A DNA stretch of 64,000 nt, from NCBI GenBank assembly GCA_018105865.1, contig CM030835.1, positions 8,281,916 through 8,345,915 on the forward strand, in the 5' to 3' direction. Every line of letters starts with the position of its first letter. Positions within the stretch are counted from its first letter, which is position 1. A model generated the notes under the pieces. The model made no database searches, was not told where the DNA came from, and saw only the letters and a list, made by a program, of their open reading frames with translations. The DNA comes from Metaphire vulgaris (lineage: Eukaryota > Annelida > Clitellata > Crassiclitellata > Megascolecidae). Shown here one piece after another: positions 13,275 through 24,580 of the stretch. The position numbers and the translations under genes were made by a program.

Positions 13275-13345
13275 AGACGCCGCGTCTCGGTTCTACGTCA
13301 TCGTTTTCTTGATGTCGCTGCGGGAGAGAATCTATCTTGTCAACG
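13264..13345 (+). CDS. candidate first coding exon with signal peptide
   Basis: The ATG at 13264 has A at -3. It opens 27 codons plus one base before a strong donor (G|GTGAGT at 13346), phase 1. The peptide has a short polar N-terminus, then a hydrophobic core FYVIVFLMSL, then RERIYLVN. Genes of the L1CAM family begin with a signal-peptide exon that ends in phase 1, and the visible Ig exon here starts in phase 1, so the piece would fit. Against this, no Ig1-Ig5 exons were found in the 12.4 kb before 25720, and the charged c-region is not typical. It could belong to another transcript or be chance. Confidence 0.3.
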
Positions 13346-13958
13346 GTGAGTTATATCCATATATGATGATAGCATTGAATAGCGCTTTTCATTATTTGTA
13401 TTCGACTCCAGCATCTAGTTCGTTCTAACATCGAGTTTCAAGGTCAAGTAGGGGAGGGGAGAGGAGGGGAGGGAAGGGGCAAAAAGCGAATGAGCACGAA
13501 TCTTCCTGGGCGCCGTTCCCCCTTGGGCAATTCTCGGACTTCAGCAGTGCTGCTGTCGTTTTAGTAGTTCAGACGATCGAAGATGAAACCCAGAATGACC
13601 CGCAGGCTTCATTCATAATTGATTAACGTCTGCCGTTGATCCGGCATTGTGAACTCTTTCCCTCCCGTCCCCTCGTCTGATAAGGCCACGCCTAATTCCA
13701 CCGGCTTTTTCCTGTGGCATTGTCGCTTCGTACCGGTTCCAACGGTCCTTCTTCTGTTTACGACCAATAAAGACGACGGTACGAGCTTCGGACGCAAATG
13801 AGTCGTCCAGGGTAATCGGCATGATGGGCAAACGGATCATCCTAGATACACGAAAGCCGAGACGGGTGTCGGACGTGGCAGAAGAGACCGACTTCACGGT
13901 ACCACGTTATGGACTTAGGGTCGGAATTCTAGAAAAATTCGATTCCGTATCTTTTTAG

Positions 13959-14042
13959 CTTCTTCTTCTTCTTCTTCTTCTTCTTCTTCTTCTTCTTCTT
14001 CTTCTTCTTCTTCTTCTTCTTCTTCTTCTTCTTCTTCTTCTT
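13959..14042. repeat. (CTT)n microsatellite
   Basis: About 27 uninterrupted CTT units. Confidence 0.97.
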
Positions 14043-15833
14043 TTACTTTGCCTCTAAAAACGGCGCTGCAAATTCGGGAGTATAGAATTTAATACAATAA
14101 TTCAGGGTTTCTGCGCCTGTATAGTTGTACGCCACTAAAGGTCTTCCTGCCTCTGTGGACGCCTTGCAAGCTGCAACTGGATAAGACGTGGGCCATGAAA
14201 CATGATAAATGTAACAGTTGCTTTTTACGTTTACTTAACTCTACTGTATGTCAGTGTAGAGAATTTATCGCTAATTAGTTTCTATATCAAGTATTGAGAC
14301 AGTATGATACTATTAAACAGGTAGAAAAACAACAGAAAACAAAAATCAAGTATTCAACCCTGAAGATAAAGGTTCAAGATAGAGAGGAGTGGCGACGCTG
14401 GAAGTATAAAACCTGTCTTTTTGGACAAAGCACCGGAAGAAGAACTATAAGGCTTTCGGTAGAATAAGCAAAGAACTATAACAAGTCGAAGGAATTCGAA
14501 GGCTTAGTCTTAGAAGAATTCCGCAGCCTTAAAGGCATTTCTGGAAGTTTATCCGCTTTATCGACTATAGTACTGCACTATATACGTCAATTATTATATT
14601 ATTATTAAAGTGCAGAATGTGTCTGAACCCGTTTGTTGTTCCGTAGAAATAGACGACAACAGGCACTGCTGCATAAATGTAATACGCTCTCAGCGGACGA
14701 CGCCAAAAAATGCCTGGATCTAAGTCAACGACGCGGCGGGTTTTAAGAAGTGCGTATAGCGTCGTCGCCTAAAAGGCTCTCTCCAGCGGCGTTTCAAAAG
14801 CGAATTGATGAAACTTGGGATGGAGGCGTCAACATCATGTGATGCATCGATTCTTGCATTCGAACCGACCGCTAGGCGAGCAGTGATCGATTTTTAAAAA
14901 AAAAACAGACTTCTCTTCTAACAACCGGGAAGGAACACGAAAAGACTCTGTTATAGCGGGACTTACTTCAAACCCCGGTAATTAGTGTCGACGGTAGATT
15001 TAGATTGCTTTAATTTTTACGACCTCGGACCTCGTCCTTCGTAGCTCTGTTCCATGTCAGTCGTAAATCGGTGCCTTCTGAATGGCGTAAAGCGCCAGCT
15101 GTTGTCTGGGACGGACTCGATTTATGGATGGCTCGTGTCAACCGCCTTTCTTTCATGATTCTTTCTTAGAAAATTTGCATAAATTTTACCGGCTTTAAAA
15201 AGGAAACCTGAGGCTCAAATTTTCAAATGGACTTTGCTAAGGAGGTGCTCCACAAGGCCTGGTTTGCCGCTAAATCTTGTACACACCCTTACCACAGGAA
15301 AGTCTATAATATTGAAGTGGCTGAGAATTAACCATCGCCTATAGAAACAGAGCGTTGCCCAGTCTTGGATAAATTCAGAGTTCTAACTAATTTGGAAATC
15401 ATTTCCCACTTTGCTGCGACAATGGATGACACTGTTCTGCACAGTGAATTGTAATTCCCTGGTGTCAGATTTATCAGCTTAAAAAATCGAAACGCAATCT
15501 CAAGTAATCCTATTCCTGTTTACTCCGAAACGCAAAAGGCTGGCAATTTCCAGCCGTGTTATCCGGCGTGGGCTGTCTGCAAATCCTCAGTTTTACGCCA
15601 ATGTACAGCATCTGTTGACTAAACGCGCCTTCTTGAGTCTTATTTTGTGCTATAAAGGATCTATGTGTCATCTGCCTTGTAAGATCGTGAGATGTCTCCT
15701 ACTGTACGTTACGTCATGTGTAGTCTTTCTTAAAAGCGCAATCGAAGTCTAAACAATTTCAAATTCAATATGCTCCTTCAAATATACAGTAAACTGGAAG
15801 CATGTTTTTCTGCTAGATTCTCCGTCATGCATA

Positions 15834-16395
15834 GTGGCGTAGTAAGGATTTCCGGAAGGTGGGTTATAATTTCAAACTTCGAAAAATCTTAATCTTTGAC
15901 AAACAAAAAAGGTCATCCTCAGATATTCTTTTCCACTCCTCTTTTGATACTTTTGATATCTCCAATGCTGACAAGTCAAGTGGATTGAACAAGCAGTCAA
16001 AAAAGGTCATCAGAGTGTGCAGGTGTTCCGTCTTGCTGGAATTATTTTCTTATTTAATTGCTGTGTTTATCGTTTAGCTGACCTTGTTACATTCTATAGT
16101 TATCTTCTGTTTGTCAATTTTAAAAGAGCTTTTTTTTTCGGTCGGACAGCCAAAGGGGTTTCAGCCTCCAAAATCGCGTCCGAAAATAAAAAATGTGTGA
16201 AACACAATGAAGAACAAAATTTCGGGCAGCCAAGGTGGGAGGTTTAATTCCCCCAAAAGCAACCAAAAAGGTCATCGCCTTATTTTCTTACTTAATTATG
16301 TGCGTTTAGCTGTTAACTATGGCTACGCCACCAAGGGGTTTTAGGCAAAATGTCTGAAACACAATGTTCGGACAGCCAGGTGGGGTTTAACCCTG
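15834..16395. mobile_element. degenerate element with internal tandem units
   Basis: It begins with TAGTGGCGTAGTAAGG, which resembles the CAGTGGCG-type ends. Inside, a unit with AAAAAGGTCATC, a TTAGCTG segment, GGACAGCC and GAAACACAATG occurs twice (about 15990-16215 and 16262-16385). A GGCTACGCCACC segment at about 16322 may be an inverted end. No matching target duplication was found, so the boundaries are uncertain. It carries three copies of the recurring GATGACC-type motif. Confidence 0.5.
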
Positions 16396-17116
16396 AATGG
16401 TATCTCTAGCATTTTCCAATTCATTGCAGATGATACGTTCTTCTGTTAGAACTGGTGCTATAAAGTGCACGTTATTATTATCATTATTGAATCAAAACAT
16501 ACGCGATGAATTGCCAGGCTGGTGCTTAGTGGCTTAATTGGATCGTTTAATTATATTATTGCACACTTAAAATATTAATTCGCTTATTCACATCATTGGT
16601 GTCCTTTATGGTCAAAATTACTATTTTATGGCAAATCTTAATTTATCTATCGAAAGAGAACAGATGGTATCTGAGACTGTCAAAGTAGTGTTAAAATCAT
16701 TAAACTTGTTTTGAAAATTGCATTATGAGCTCTACGAGCATTTTTAAGCAATCGAATTTGGTATCGAATTTTTGATCAATTGGATAGTTAAACTGCAATA
16801 TTAAGTGAATGATCAAACAGAGATCGTAGACCCAAGATATTGCTGGCTAAAAATCTTATCAAAATTGGAGCTAAAAAATGGTGGCTAAAAATCTAATCGT
16901 AACTGGAGCTACCTGAATGTGCATAGAAGAGTCACGATTTCTGTGAATATAGTGTTTCGCGAATTTTTCGCAACGCTCTCGCACATAGATTTTCCGGCAT
17001 CAAGTAAAAGTTTTTTATTCCTGTTTGAATCGATGCGAAGTTTCTATCTCGGGATCAACTGAAAATATTCCGAGGACTTAGACTTTTTTACTTTAGCTCT
17101 TGGGTTAACTATGATG

Positions 17117-17454
17117 CAGAGGCGTAGCTAGGGGAACGGGGGTACACCGGTACATATGCCCCCGAGCGCCGAGGTGGAGGCGCCAAAATCGTGTTTAGGG
17201 TAGCAAAAATATAAAAAGAAGCATATATATAGTTGTGACGACCTTGTTTGCTTTTCAGGGTTTTCATAAAGTCGAGGGAGCGCCATCAGGATTATTTGTC
17301 CCTGGGCGCTGGATAGCCTAGTAGCATAGTCAATGACGACATTTTTGCTTGTCAGGGTTTTTAGTTTTTTCTGAAGTTCAGATTTTTCTAAAATTTAGGG
17401 CGGCATCATCAGTATGTTTTGTCCCCGGGCGCCGGACACCTAGCTACGCCCCTG
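17117..17454. mobile_element. hAT-type MITE with internal tandem duplication
   Basis: The ends are CAGAGGCGTAGCTAGG and the inverse of CAGGGGCGTAGCTAGG. The flanking octamers ctatgatg and ctgtgatc match at 6 of 8. The interior has two units of about 100 bases. Each starts with a GACGAC...TTTGCTT motif and ends with a TTTGTCCC(T/C)GGGCGC segment. The copy at 36084 is related. Confidence 0.8.
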
Positions 17455-17464
17455 CTGTGATCAA

Positions 17465-17468
<4 letters not shown>

Positions 17469-17547
<79 letters not shown>
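17469..17547. repeat. (AT)n microsatellite
   Basis: About 39 AT units directly right of the hAT-type element. Confidence 0.97.
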
Positions 17548-17550
<3 letters not shown>

Positions 17551-18366
17551 CTCAGAGCTTACATAACATTGAGTTGGTAATCGACTATGTGACAAGTTCG
17601 TTTTTTCTTTTGCTCAATAATGTTTTGCAAGGATTCGCCAACAGAAATGAATTTGTAGACGTGACATGTGGGCACATTGCCCCTATATTGGCAGACAATA
17701 TTTTTAGAAAACCATTCACACCTATATACCGACGCTAAGCTTAGGCTGCTCGGTCGTAAGCGCTAATATCGACTGGGAGGGAGCAGACGAGCAAATCAAT
17801 AATGGTTCGCGATTCCATCTTTGATACCTATGCCACTCGGGGGATAGAACGAGAAGATTTGTGATTATCAGCTAGCTAAAACTGGGCAGTGACTTAGCGT
17901 AGACACGAGTGTCATGAATGATATGAATCGTTCACGCAGACTATATACTATATACACGTAGTGTCACGTTGGATGACTTTAAACGTCATTCATGAAACTT
18001 CAAGTGCGCAGTTTCTAAAATATCTGACTCGTTTTTCATTATTAGTATATTGTGCAGTAGCAGCGGATTTCGTCTGTCTGCTGATGAGACATTAAATTCA
18101 AACAACGCAACATATACTTGCAAAGTATGCATTGCGCTATCGGGTCATTCACCCGCCGCGGCGGCTGTCTAAAAGACGCATTTGTACAATTTTTGGAATT
18201 GTAGAGATACAGCAATCAATCGGTCGATGATCATCTTCTATGGCGTAACTAATTAATTCTCGGACCATCAGCAACAACTACTATAACTGATGCTACTGCT
18301 ACTATTGCCACCACCACCACCATCACCACCACCACCACCACTACTACTACTATTACTACTACTATG

Positions 18367-18438
<72 letters not shown>

Positions 18439-18853
18439 TACCATTACTTCTACTGTTACTACTACTACTACCATTACTAATACCTCTACTAATACTACTA
18501 CTACTACTACTTCGATTACTACTACTACTACTACTACTACTACTGATGCCTCTACAGCTACTACTATTATTTCTACTACAATGCAACTACTATGGCTACT
18601 AATAACAACAATACCTAATAATATTAACTTCTAACTAGCTCTTATTACCACTGTTACTATTGCAAATTATGAATTCAGTTAGAGCGACAGATTGTTTGGG
18701 CTTTACAGTTGTAGTTTTTTTTAAAAGGACTTGCTGTAATTGGGTCCCTTTATAGTTAATACAGTTTGATGTGTTTAGAATCTGTGGACTGTTTTTACTG
18801 ACACGTACCCCACTTATTCGAGTAGTTTCGCGACTGTGGCGAATGCTGCAAGC
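17548..18853. other. non-coding sequence with a TAC tract
   Basis: No exon was recognised. The stretch 17560-18280 looks unique, and the TAC compound tract follows at 18288-18546. Confidence 0.4.
18288..18546. repeat. (TAC)n compound microsatellite
   Basis: Interrupted TAC/CAC repeats; the purest part is 18365-18437. Confidence 0.95.
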
Positions 18854-19038
18854 CAGGGTTTAATCTAGGCCGTTTCCGGGGGGGATTTCTCTTTCCCCGG
18901 AAATTTCAAATCCCCCCGGAAATGTTGGCATACCACATCAACTAACAGCAGCCTCCTAGCAGAATTCCCCCGGCTTTGTCAGTTCCTCCCGGCTTTGTCA
19001 GTTCCCCCTCGGAGTCCATGAATCTAGATTAAACACTG
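18854..19038. mobile_element. MITE with CAGGGTTTAATCTAG ends
   Basis: The ends are CAGGGTTTAATCTAG and CTAGATTAAACACTG. The flanks carry gctgcaag and gctgcaac, a 7 of 8 match if one extra C is allowed at the left boundary. The interior has three copies of a CCCCCCGG...GGCTTTGTCAGTT-like unit. Confidence 0.68.
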
Positions 19039-19215
19039 GCTGCAACTGTACCTAGCACTTGATTCAGGTGAGAGTGAATTTTTTTCTGCCAATGATACTA
19101 AGTAGACTTCAGAGATATTAAAGAGGCGGAGTCGTATTGGACATCTCAGATATCTGCGGGATTAATTTGGTAGAAGCTGGATTAAACAAATCAATTGACA
19201 TCAGAGACGGATCTG

Positions 19216-19216
<1 letters not shown>

Positions 19217-19246
<30 letters not shown>

Positions 19247-19272
19247 GTGTGTGTGTGTGTGTGTGTGTGTGT
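19217..19272. repeat. (TC)n-(TG)n microsatellite
   Basis: About 14 TC units, then about 13 TG units. Confidence 0.95.
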
Positions 19273-19366
19273 TGATGCAACATAAATAACGAAATAATAT
19301 CTAGCAAGCTCCTTGTCATTTCTTATTCGTTGTCGTCTTCTCTTGTCTTCTCGTCTTTCAGCAGCA

Positions 19367-19553
19367 CCATCATCATCGTCATCATCATCATCATAATCAT
19401 CATCATCATTGTCATCATCATCATCGTCATCATCATCATCATCATCATCGTCATCATCATCATCATCATCATCATCATAATCATCATCGTCGTCATCATC
19501 GTCGTCGTCATCATCATCATCATCATCATCATCATCACCACCACCACCACCAC
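19367..19553. repeat. (ATC)n-(ACC)n microsatellite
   Basis: ATC with GTC and ATA variants to about 19537, then a short ACC run. Confidence 0.95.
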
Positions 19554-19784
19554 CAAATTCCCATGCTTATGTATAATAATCATAAGTGCGTGGCGACGAT
19601 TATGTCTAATTCTGACGTGTTTTGAGAATGATATTTAAATATTTATGGAATTTAAAGAAGTTTCGAGGAAATTGTGCAATACAGACTGCAGTGCAACAGT
19701 TGACCGAGCAAAGATACAGTCGATCAGACAAATGCTCCTGAGATTATTTTGCATAGCTTCCCTATGATCATGACTACACAAAAT

Positions 19785-20252
19785 CAGTGGCGGCTCCACA
19801 GGAGGGCTCGGGGGGCCCGTGCCCCCTATTAAGTGCCTGGCCCTCACCCAATGGCCCCCTGTTGGGACCCTATACTTAATACTACATCTTCGTCTTTAGG
19901 TGCTGTGTATTTCTACGTTAGCGACCATGAACTTCCACTTTGTTCTATCTTGATTCTTGACATCCTCTTATTAACCCCTTAACTGGGGACCACGGATATA
20001 TCCGTCCATTTTACATTGAGTTACAGTTAAATACCCAGTTAAGGGGTTAATAGTTCGGTGTTATTCATTATTCCCTCAATTCCTTGTCGTAGGCAGTCTA
20101 CATATGTGTTTCTTTGCCTTCCTCTGGCTCTTTTTCCCTCCACTTACTACATACCTAACAACTACATACCTAACAACAAATGGTTGGCCCCCATGACTAG
20201 AAGTTGCCACCACAACAGCCCCCCCACTTGCCAAATCCTGGTGCCGCCACTG
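19785..20252. mobile_element. hAT-type MITE, CAGTGGCGGCTC family, enlarged copy with a nested insertion
   Basis: The ends are CAGTGGCGGCTC and the inverse of CAGTGGCGGCAC, flanked by cacaaaat and cataaaat (7 of 8). The outer parts match the ~190-bp copies at 21934, 42049 and 45980. About 270 bases of unrelated sequence sit in the middle, including the 72-bp piggyBac-like element at 19975. This is therefore a nest of at least two insertions. Confidence 0.87.
19975..20046. mobile_element. 72-bp piggyBac-like miniature element
   Basis: The inverted ends are CCCCTTAACTGGG and CCCAGTTAAGGGG. They are flanked by TTAA at 19971-19974 and 20047-20050, the piggyBac target duplication. A GGATATATCC palindrome lies inside. 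The whole piece is within the hAT-type element at 19785-20252. Confidence 0.8.
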
Positions 20253-20503
20253 CATAAAATATGAATATATCGGATATTTTACGTGGCATACTGAACACGA
20301 GAACAATAGTACGCGAAAACTTCAACGTTGACATGGACTACAATTTCCATAGGGCCTGGCTTTTTCAGTAAAATTGGCGGAGAAATTTCCACGATAGTTG
20401 ATTGATTTTGTGATTGACTGTTGGTTAAAAGCGAGAAATAAATAATTATTTGTCCGATATTACCGATGATGTGTTGCTTAGACTCCATTCTCTAAAACGC
20501 TTC

Positions 20504-20572
<69 letters not shown>
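20504..20572. repeat. (ATT)n microsatellite
   Basis: About 23 uninterrupted ATT units. Confidence 0.97.
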
Positions 20573-21718
20573 CAGCATCTCTTGACTGTGGAATTTAGGG
20601 CGAATTGGATGGGATGAGAGCCACGTGATCAAAGGTTGTTTAGATTCAACGATGCTTAGCAAGACGCCATTTAAATGGGTTTCTTTTTCATGCGTCATCA
20701 TTAAGATTTAATGTTTACCGTTTCTAGTTTCATCATTACTGCGACTTGATTTGCTTCGCGTTCCGAGTGGGGATTTAATTGAAACATACAAAATACTAAC
20801 AAAGTGAAAGTGCCAAGAGCAAGTTTTTTTTACAGTAAAACAGTGTGGTGGAACCCGAGTACGCAACATGAAACTGTTTAAGAAACGGGTTGGAAGATAC
20901 AAACTGCGTTTTTAAAGCGGTCAGATACAATTAAACTGACATTGTTATACTAACAGTCGTTGTTTTGCTCGTCTCAAACATCACATTCTCCAGTTTGTTA
21001 GTTAGTGACGAAAATCTGTCTCTTATCTATTGTCTATTATAAGTAAGTAAGTAAAATCTCGTGTATTCATATAGCGCCTTGGAAGTAATGCATCAGTGGC
21101 TGCTTATTCTTAGTTCATATTCGAGTGGATGTCTGAATTGACTTAATTATTATTATCTAATTATCAATCAATCAATCAAATAAACTAACAGTCTATCTAT
21201 CTGTCTATTAGATTATACAAAGGTCGGTAAATTTTTGCTGATATTTTCGTATCCTCTGTTTTCACTGGTCGAATACTGCCGCTGCCGTCCTCACTTATAG
21301 GCTAGCTGGTCTGGATACGCCGATGTTTCTTCGCTTAATTTCAATGCAGCGCGATAACACAGATCCTCCAGCGGGCATCAGTTCTAAGAGGAGAAACGTC
21401 GTCACAGCTGACCGCAGAGATTACCATCGGAATGAGGTCGACGCCCCCGCGACGCTCGACTCTCGAGTGGCAGTCATGTCACCTGACATGGCGATGACCA
21501 AGAAATCACTGTTGCCCGAGACGGAATATCACGGATCGCTCGCTCGCGCGCGCCTACGAACCGTCCTCTCTCGGGACTTCATTCCGGAAGCTTGGATGGA
21601 CGCATTTCCTGGATCCGTGATCTCCCGGCTCATTAGGCCCCTCCACCCTCCCGGCGGGCCCCGGCCACCGCTGTTTCTGCCGTGTTGCAGCTACTTTTTG
21701 TATCCGGGTCTCGTTCGC

Positions 21719-21790
21719 TCGCCATGACGTCACTGCGTTATTTGCCGCTCGTTTAAAAGACCCCGAATACAGTAGAACGTCGTTAAAACG
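21719..21790. repeat. repeat with CRE palindrome and pogo-like end
   Basis: Bases 21719-21772 match 24266-24319 at about 50 of 54 positions, including TGACGTCA and GCCGCTCGTTTAAAAG. The adjoining TACAGTAGAACGTCG is the inverse of the sequence at 24458-24473. TACAGTA(G/A)AAC.TCG resembles the ends of pogo/Tigger-type elements, so these are probably fragments of one such family. Confidence 0.5.
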
Positions 21791-21933
21791 CACTTACAGT
21801 ATGTGCACCTAATAGCGCGATCATGGTAATTCCTTGTCTATCTTACTCGTTAAAACTACCTTCCAAATTTATTTATCTGAGATACAATATCGTTCGTATC
21901 AATTCTATAAGTTTGAGTTTGTTTGTAGGTAAG

Positions 21934-22123
21934 CAGTGGCGGCTCTAGAATTTGGCAAGTGGGGGGGGGCGTTGGGGTGGCAACTTCTAATCATGGGGGG
22001 GCAAACATTTGTTGTTTAATGTATGTAGCATTAAGCATAGGGTCCCAACTGGGGGGCCCACTGGGGGCCAGGCACTCAATAGGGGGCACGGCCCCCCTGG
22101 CCCCCTCGGTGGAGCCGCCACTG
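21934..22123. mobile_element. hAT-type MITE, CAGTGGCGGCTC family, inverted copy
   Basis: The ends are CAGTGGCGGCTC and GAGCCGCCACTG. The flanking octamers taggtaag and taggcaag match at 7 of 8. The interior runs opposite to that of the copies at 19785 and 42049. Confidence 0.93.
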
Positions 22124-22469
22124 TAGGCAAGTATAGCAATTGACAGCGGCTGTGAATCGGCAGTTGTAGGTAATATACACTGATTGCAGTCCCAAATGAA
22201 TATATCTAACAAAGATTTCATATAGGCCTCGATAACGCTGGCAACGTTGCAAGTTTACGTGTGCAGTATTCGAATAGAAGAAGTTATCTAGCCACTGCAG
22301 TATAGATCGAACGCGTTAAACGTGCGCGGGTTAATTACAATTAGACAAAAGTTCGTCCCCGTATATTTTCTGCAAGGTGCGTATCACTTCATTACAATCC
22401 GTCGTCCGGCCATTTCGGAAATTAAATCTTTTGCTAACGAAGTGTTCCGGAAATTGAATGTTTTTTCAG

Positions 22470-22585
22470 GAGATGCGGTCAAAAGTGTTTGGCTTTCGTG
22501 TAATACTTTTACCGAAGACGATTTCCGAGTTATTAAGGACGGCACTGTGTGTGTGAAAAAAGGCGCTACAGAAACAGCATTTTAA
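22470..22585 (+). other. weak exon-like frame resembling a cadherin prodomain
   Basis: A good acceptor (ttttttcag at 22469) precedes 38 codons ending in TAA. The segment DDFRVIKDGTVCVKKG resembles the DFRV..DGTVYA pattern of cadherin prodomains. No donor, neighbouring exon or second domain piece is seen. It could be a decayed exon or chance. Confidence 0.2.
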
Positions 22586-22659
22586 TCGGAAGCACTTCGA
22601 ACTGAAAGTAATTTTAGTAATTGGTAGAATTGCAACTGTAGACTGCCGAGCACGATCAG

Positions 22660-22872
22660 AGATGTCCATGGGTTAGGTTAACCTTGGGTTGGGTTGGATT
22701 GGTTGGGTTGGGTCAAACTTTTCCATATTAATGGTGGGTTTGGCTGGAAAATAAGTCATGGTTTAAGAAACTGTAATGTATTACAGTGGGGTGGGTTGGG
22801 TCAAGTAAACCTATTATCGGCATGGGTTGGGTTGGGTTGGAATGGGTTCTAAAAATGGACCCATGGACATCT
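22660..22872. repeat. GGGTT-rich segment with inverted ends
   Basis: GATGTCCATGGGTT at 22660 is inverted as ACCCATGGACATC at 22860. Between them are many GGGTTGGGTT-like units on this strand. No target duplication was recognised. This may be a small foldback element with a G-rich core. Confidence 0.45.
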
Positions 22873-23031
22873 CCGTGCCCGACAGTACGATGTATTCTAC
22901 CAGCCGGGAAAACTAAAGGTCGTGGAAGGACTGCGTATTTTATTTGGAGCCGATTTGACAAAACTGCGAGTATATATCTGAAATGATTGCTTATGAGAAG
23001 AGGTTGAACCTCTAATTCGATTGGCTATATC

Positions 23032-23220
23032 CATTAGCGTCGCCACGTGGGGCAAATGAGAGCAACTACCCCCCCCCCAACCTGCTCCCAGACGACCTAC
23101 CAGATTCGCGCAAATCCGGTGAGAAAGTTTTTTTGTGGAGGGTGCGTGTGGGGTTGGGGTAAGGAATCTGACACGCCAGCCCCTTTTGCCCCCAACCCAC
23201 AATTCTTGGCGACGCCACTG
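23032..23220. mobile_element. hAT-type MITE, CAGTGGCGTCGC family, copy 1
   Basis: The left end is CATTAGCGTCGCCAC and the right end is GGCGACGCCACTG. The flanking octamers gctatatc and gttatatc match at 7 of 8. It is the inverse orientation of the copy at 24581. Confidence 0.88.
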
Positions 23221-23363
23221 GTTATATCGCCAGTGTTACTGTCGACGGCGTCAATAATAGACGCTTGTCCTTTGGTGCTAAGGCTTTTATTTAATTTTTG
23301 CGGATTTACGGTTGTTTCGTAAAGCGTTCAACAACAACCCCGACACAATGCATATATGCAATA

Positions 23364-23367
<4 letters not shown>

Positions 23368-23423
<56 letters not shown>
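23368..23423. repeat. (AT)n-(GT)n microsatellite
   Basis: An AT run joins a GT run, followed by a few GTAT units. Confidence 0.95.
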
Positions 23424-23437
<14 letters not shown>

Positions 23438-23756
23438 AACTGTGTCTGCATAAACGTAGGCCTCTCATGAACATTTAGACATTGAATTGTATTGTCGTTA
23501 CGCTGTTCAAGGCCACGGCATGCAGTTGGACTGATGATAACGTTGACCGTAAGGCTACGTCGGCTATAAAAACAAATTAGCTCACCAACAGACTGGTAAG
23601 CATATTATATAAACCGAGGTCAAAAAACAAAAGAGTGAATCGGGCGCAGCCGGTAGAGGGAAGGTCATGTGAAGCGTCGATTTACCCCCCCCCCACTCCC
23701 CATCCCAACCCCCACCTCCTACATAAAGCGAAAGAACTGGTGAGCTCCATCGCGAA

Positions 23757-23900
23757 ATGAGTGAAACGACTGCGCAACTCGCCCAGAAAATTCCAGAATC
23801 CTCTGTCTTAGATTCTGATCTTAGACGCGTTCCGGCGTTGCGTCCTCCTACAGCAGGAGGCACGTCGTCGACAGCAGCAGCTCAGATTGCAGAGAATTGA
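23757..23900 (+). other. 47-codon open frame, unrecognised
   Basis: The ATG at 23757 opens 47 codons to TGA (23898-23900). The composition is protein-like and not repeat-derived: it starts MSETTAQLAQKIP and is rich in Ala, Ser, Thr and Pro. I recognise no family. It could be a small ORF, part of an unannotated exon, or chance in a GC-rich patch. Confidence 0.15.
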
Positions 23901-24116
23901 TTTCTCGAAGCGTCTCGATATTACAGTCGGGCGGTTATTAAAAATTCTTCGGATATTTTTCCGTTTTTCGAAATTCCGGCAGCGACTGCGCCGACACCGT
24001 CATCGATCTTACTCACTTCAGAGCTTCGTCTGCCTTCGACCCCTCCCCGTCGCCCCCCCCCCGCCACCATCGCCACTGGCCGTTCGATGAGTTCTTATTC
24101 CGAGTGCTTCGTTCGT

Positions 24117-24209
24117 TCTCTCTCATTCTCTCTTTCTCTCTCTCACTCTCTCTTTCTCTTTCTCTCTTTCTTTCTCTCTCTTTCTCTCACTCACTCACTA
24201 TCTCTCTCT

Positions 24210-24250
<41 letters not shown>

Positions 24251-24266
24251 ATTCACTCGTTTCTCT
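24117..24266. repeat. CT-rich low-complexity tract
   Basis: Interrupted CT, CTTT and CACT units. Confidence 0.93.
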
Positions 24267-24473
24267 CGCCATGACGTCACTGCTTTATATGCCGCTCGTT
24301 TAAAAGGCGCCGAATACAGATGAGTACAATTTAGTACGTTATATCCGAGGTACGTTAGTCTAATACCATCCATTACTGCAGCCGTGTAGCGTACCAAATG
24401 GGACATAAGAGACATAACCGAAATAGCCGAGGATACGTTATTACCAAGTCCGTTATATCGAAGTTCTACTGTA
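24266..24473. mobile_element. pogo-like repeat fragment, second copy
   Basis: Bases 24266-24319 match 21719-21772. The right side contains GTTATATC(C/G)GA(G/A) units and ends with AGTTCTACTGTA, which resembles a pogo/Tigger-type terminus. The left end is not defined. Confidence 0.45.
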
Positions 24474-24580
24474 CTTTCTCCAACTAAGATATCATTAAAT
24501 CGCGATGAATTAGTTTCCACATGTGGATGTTGCTAATTATGGCTGAACACCGATCAGCAATTGCTGTACTTGTCGATAAG

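Larger units (their letters stand above)
13346..17116. other. non-coding sequence between the candidate first exon and the first hAT copy
   Basis: I searched for Ig-like signatures (Cys...Trp...DxGxYxC) and found none. A CTT tract lies at 13959-14042. The minus strand at 13609-13897 has overlapping open frames without a family match. A repeat-rich zone is at 15834-16395. The rest is AT-rich and featureless to inspection. Confidence 0.4.
20253..21933. other. non-coding sequence
   Basis: An ATT tract lies at 20504-20572. At 21065 is a TATAGCGCC motif of the kind that recurs beside microsatellites. GC-rich sequence at 21300-21730 has an open + frame of 134 codons (21323-21727) without a family match. 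The repeat copy at 21719-21772 follows it, then pogo-like sequence. Confidence 0.4.

Noticed and set aside
13609..13897. Minus-strand frames with protein-like composition
   Set aside because: Two overlapping frames look equally plausible, no family is recognised, and no splice context supports either.
21323..21727. 134-codon + strand frame in a GC-rich patch
   Set aside because: No Ig or other domain signature, and its end overlaps a dispersed repeat.
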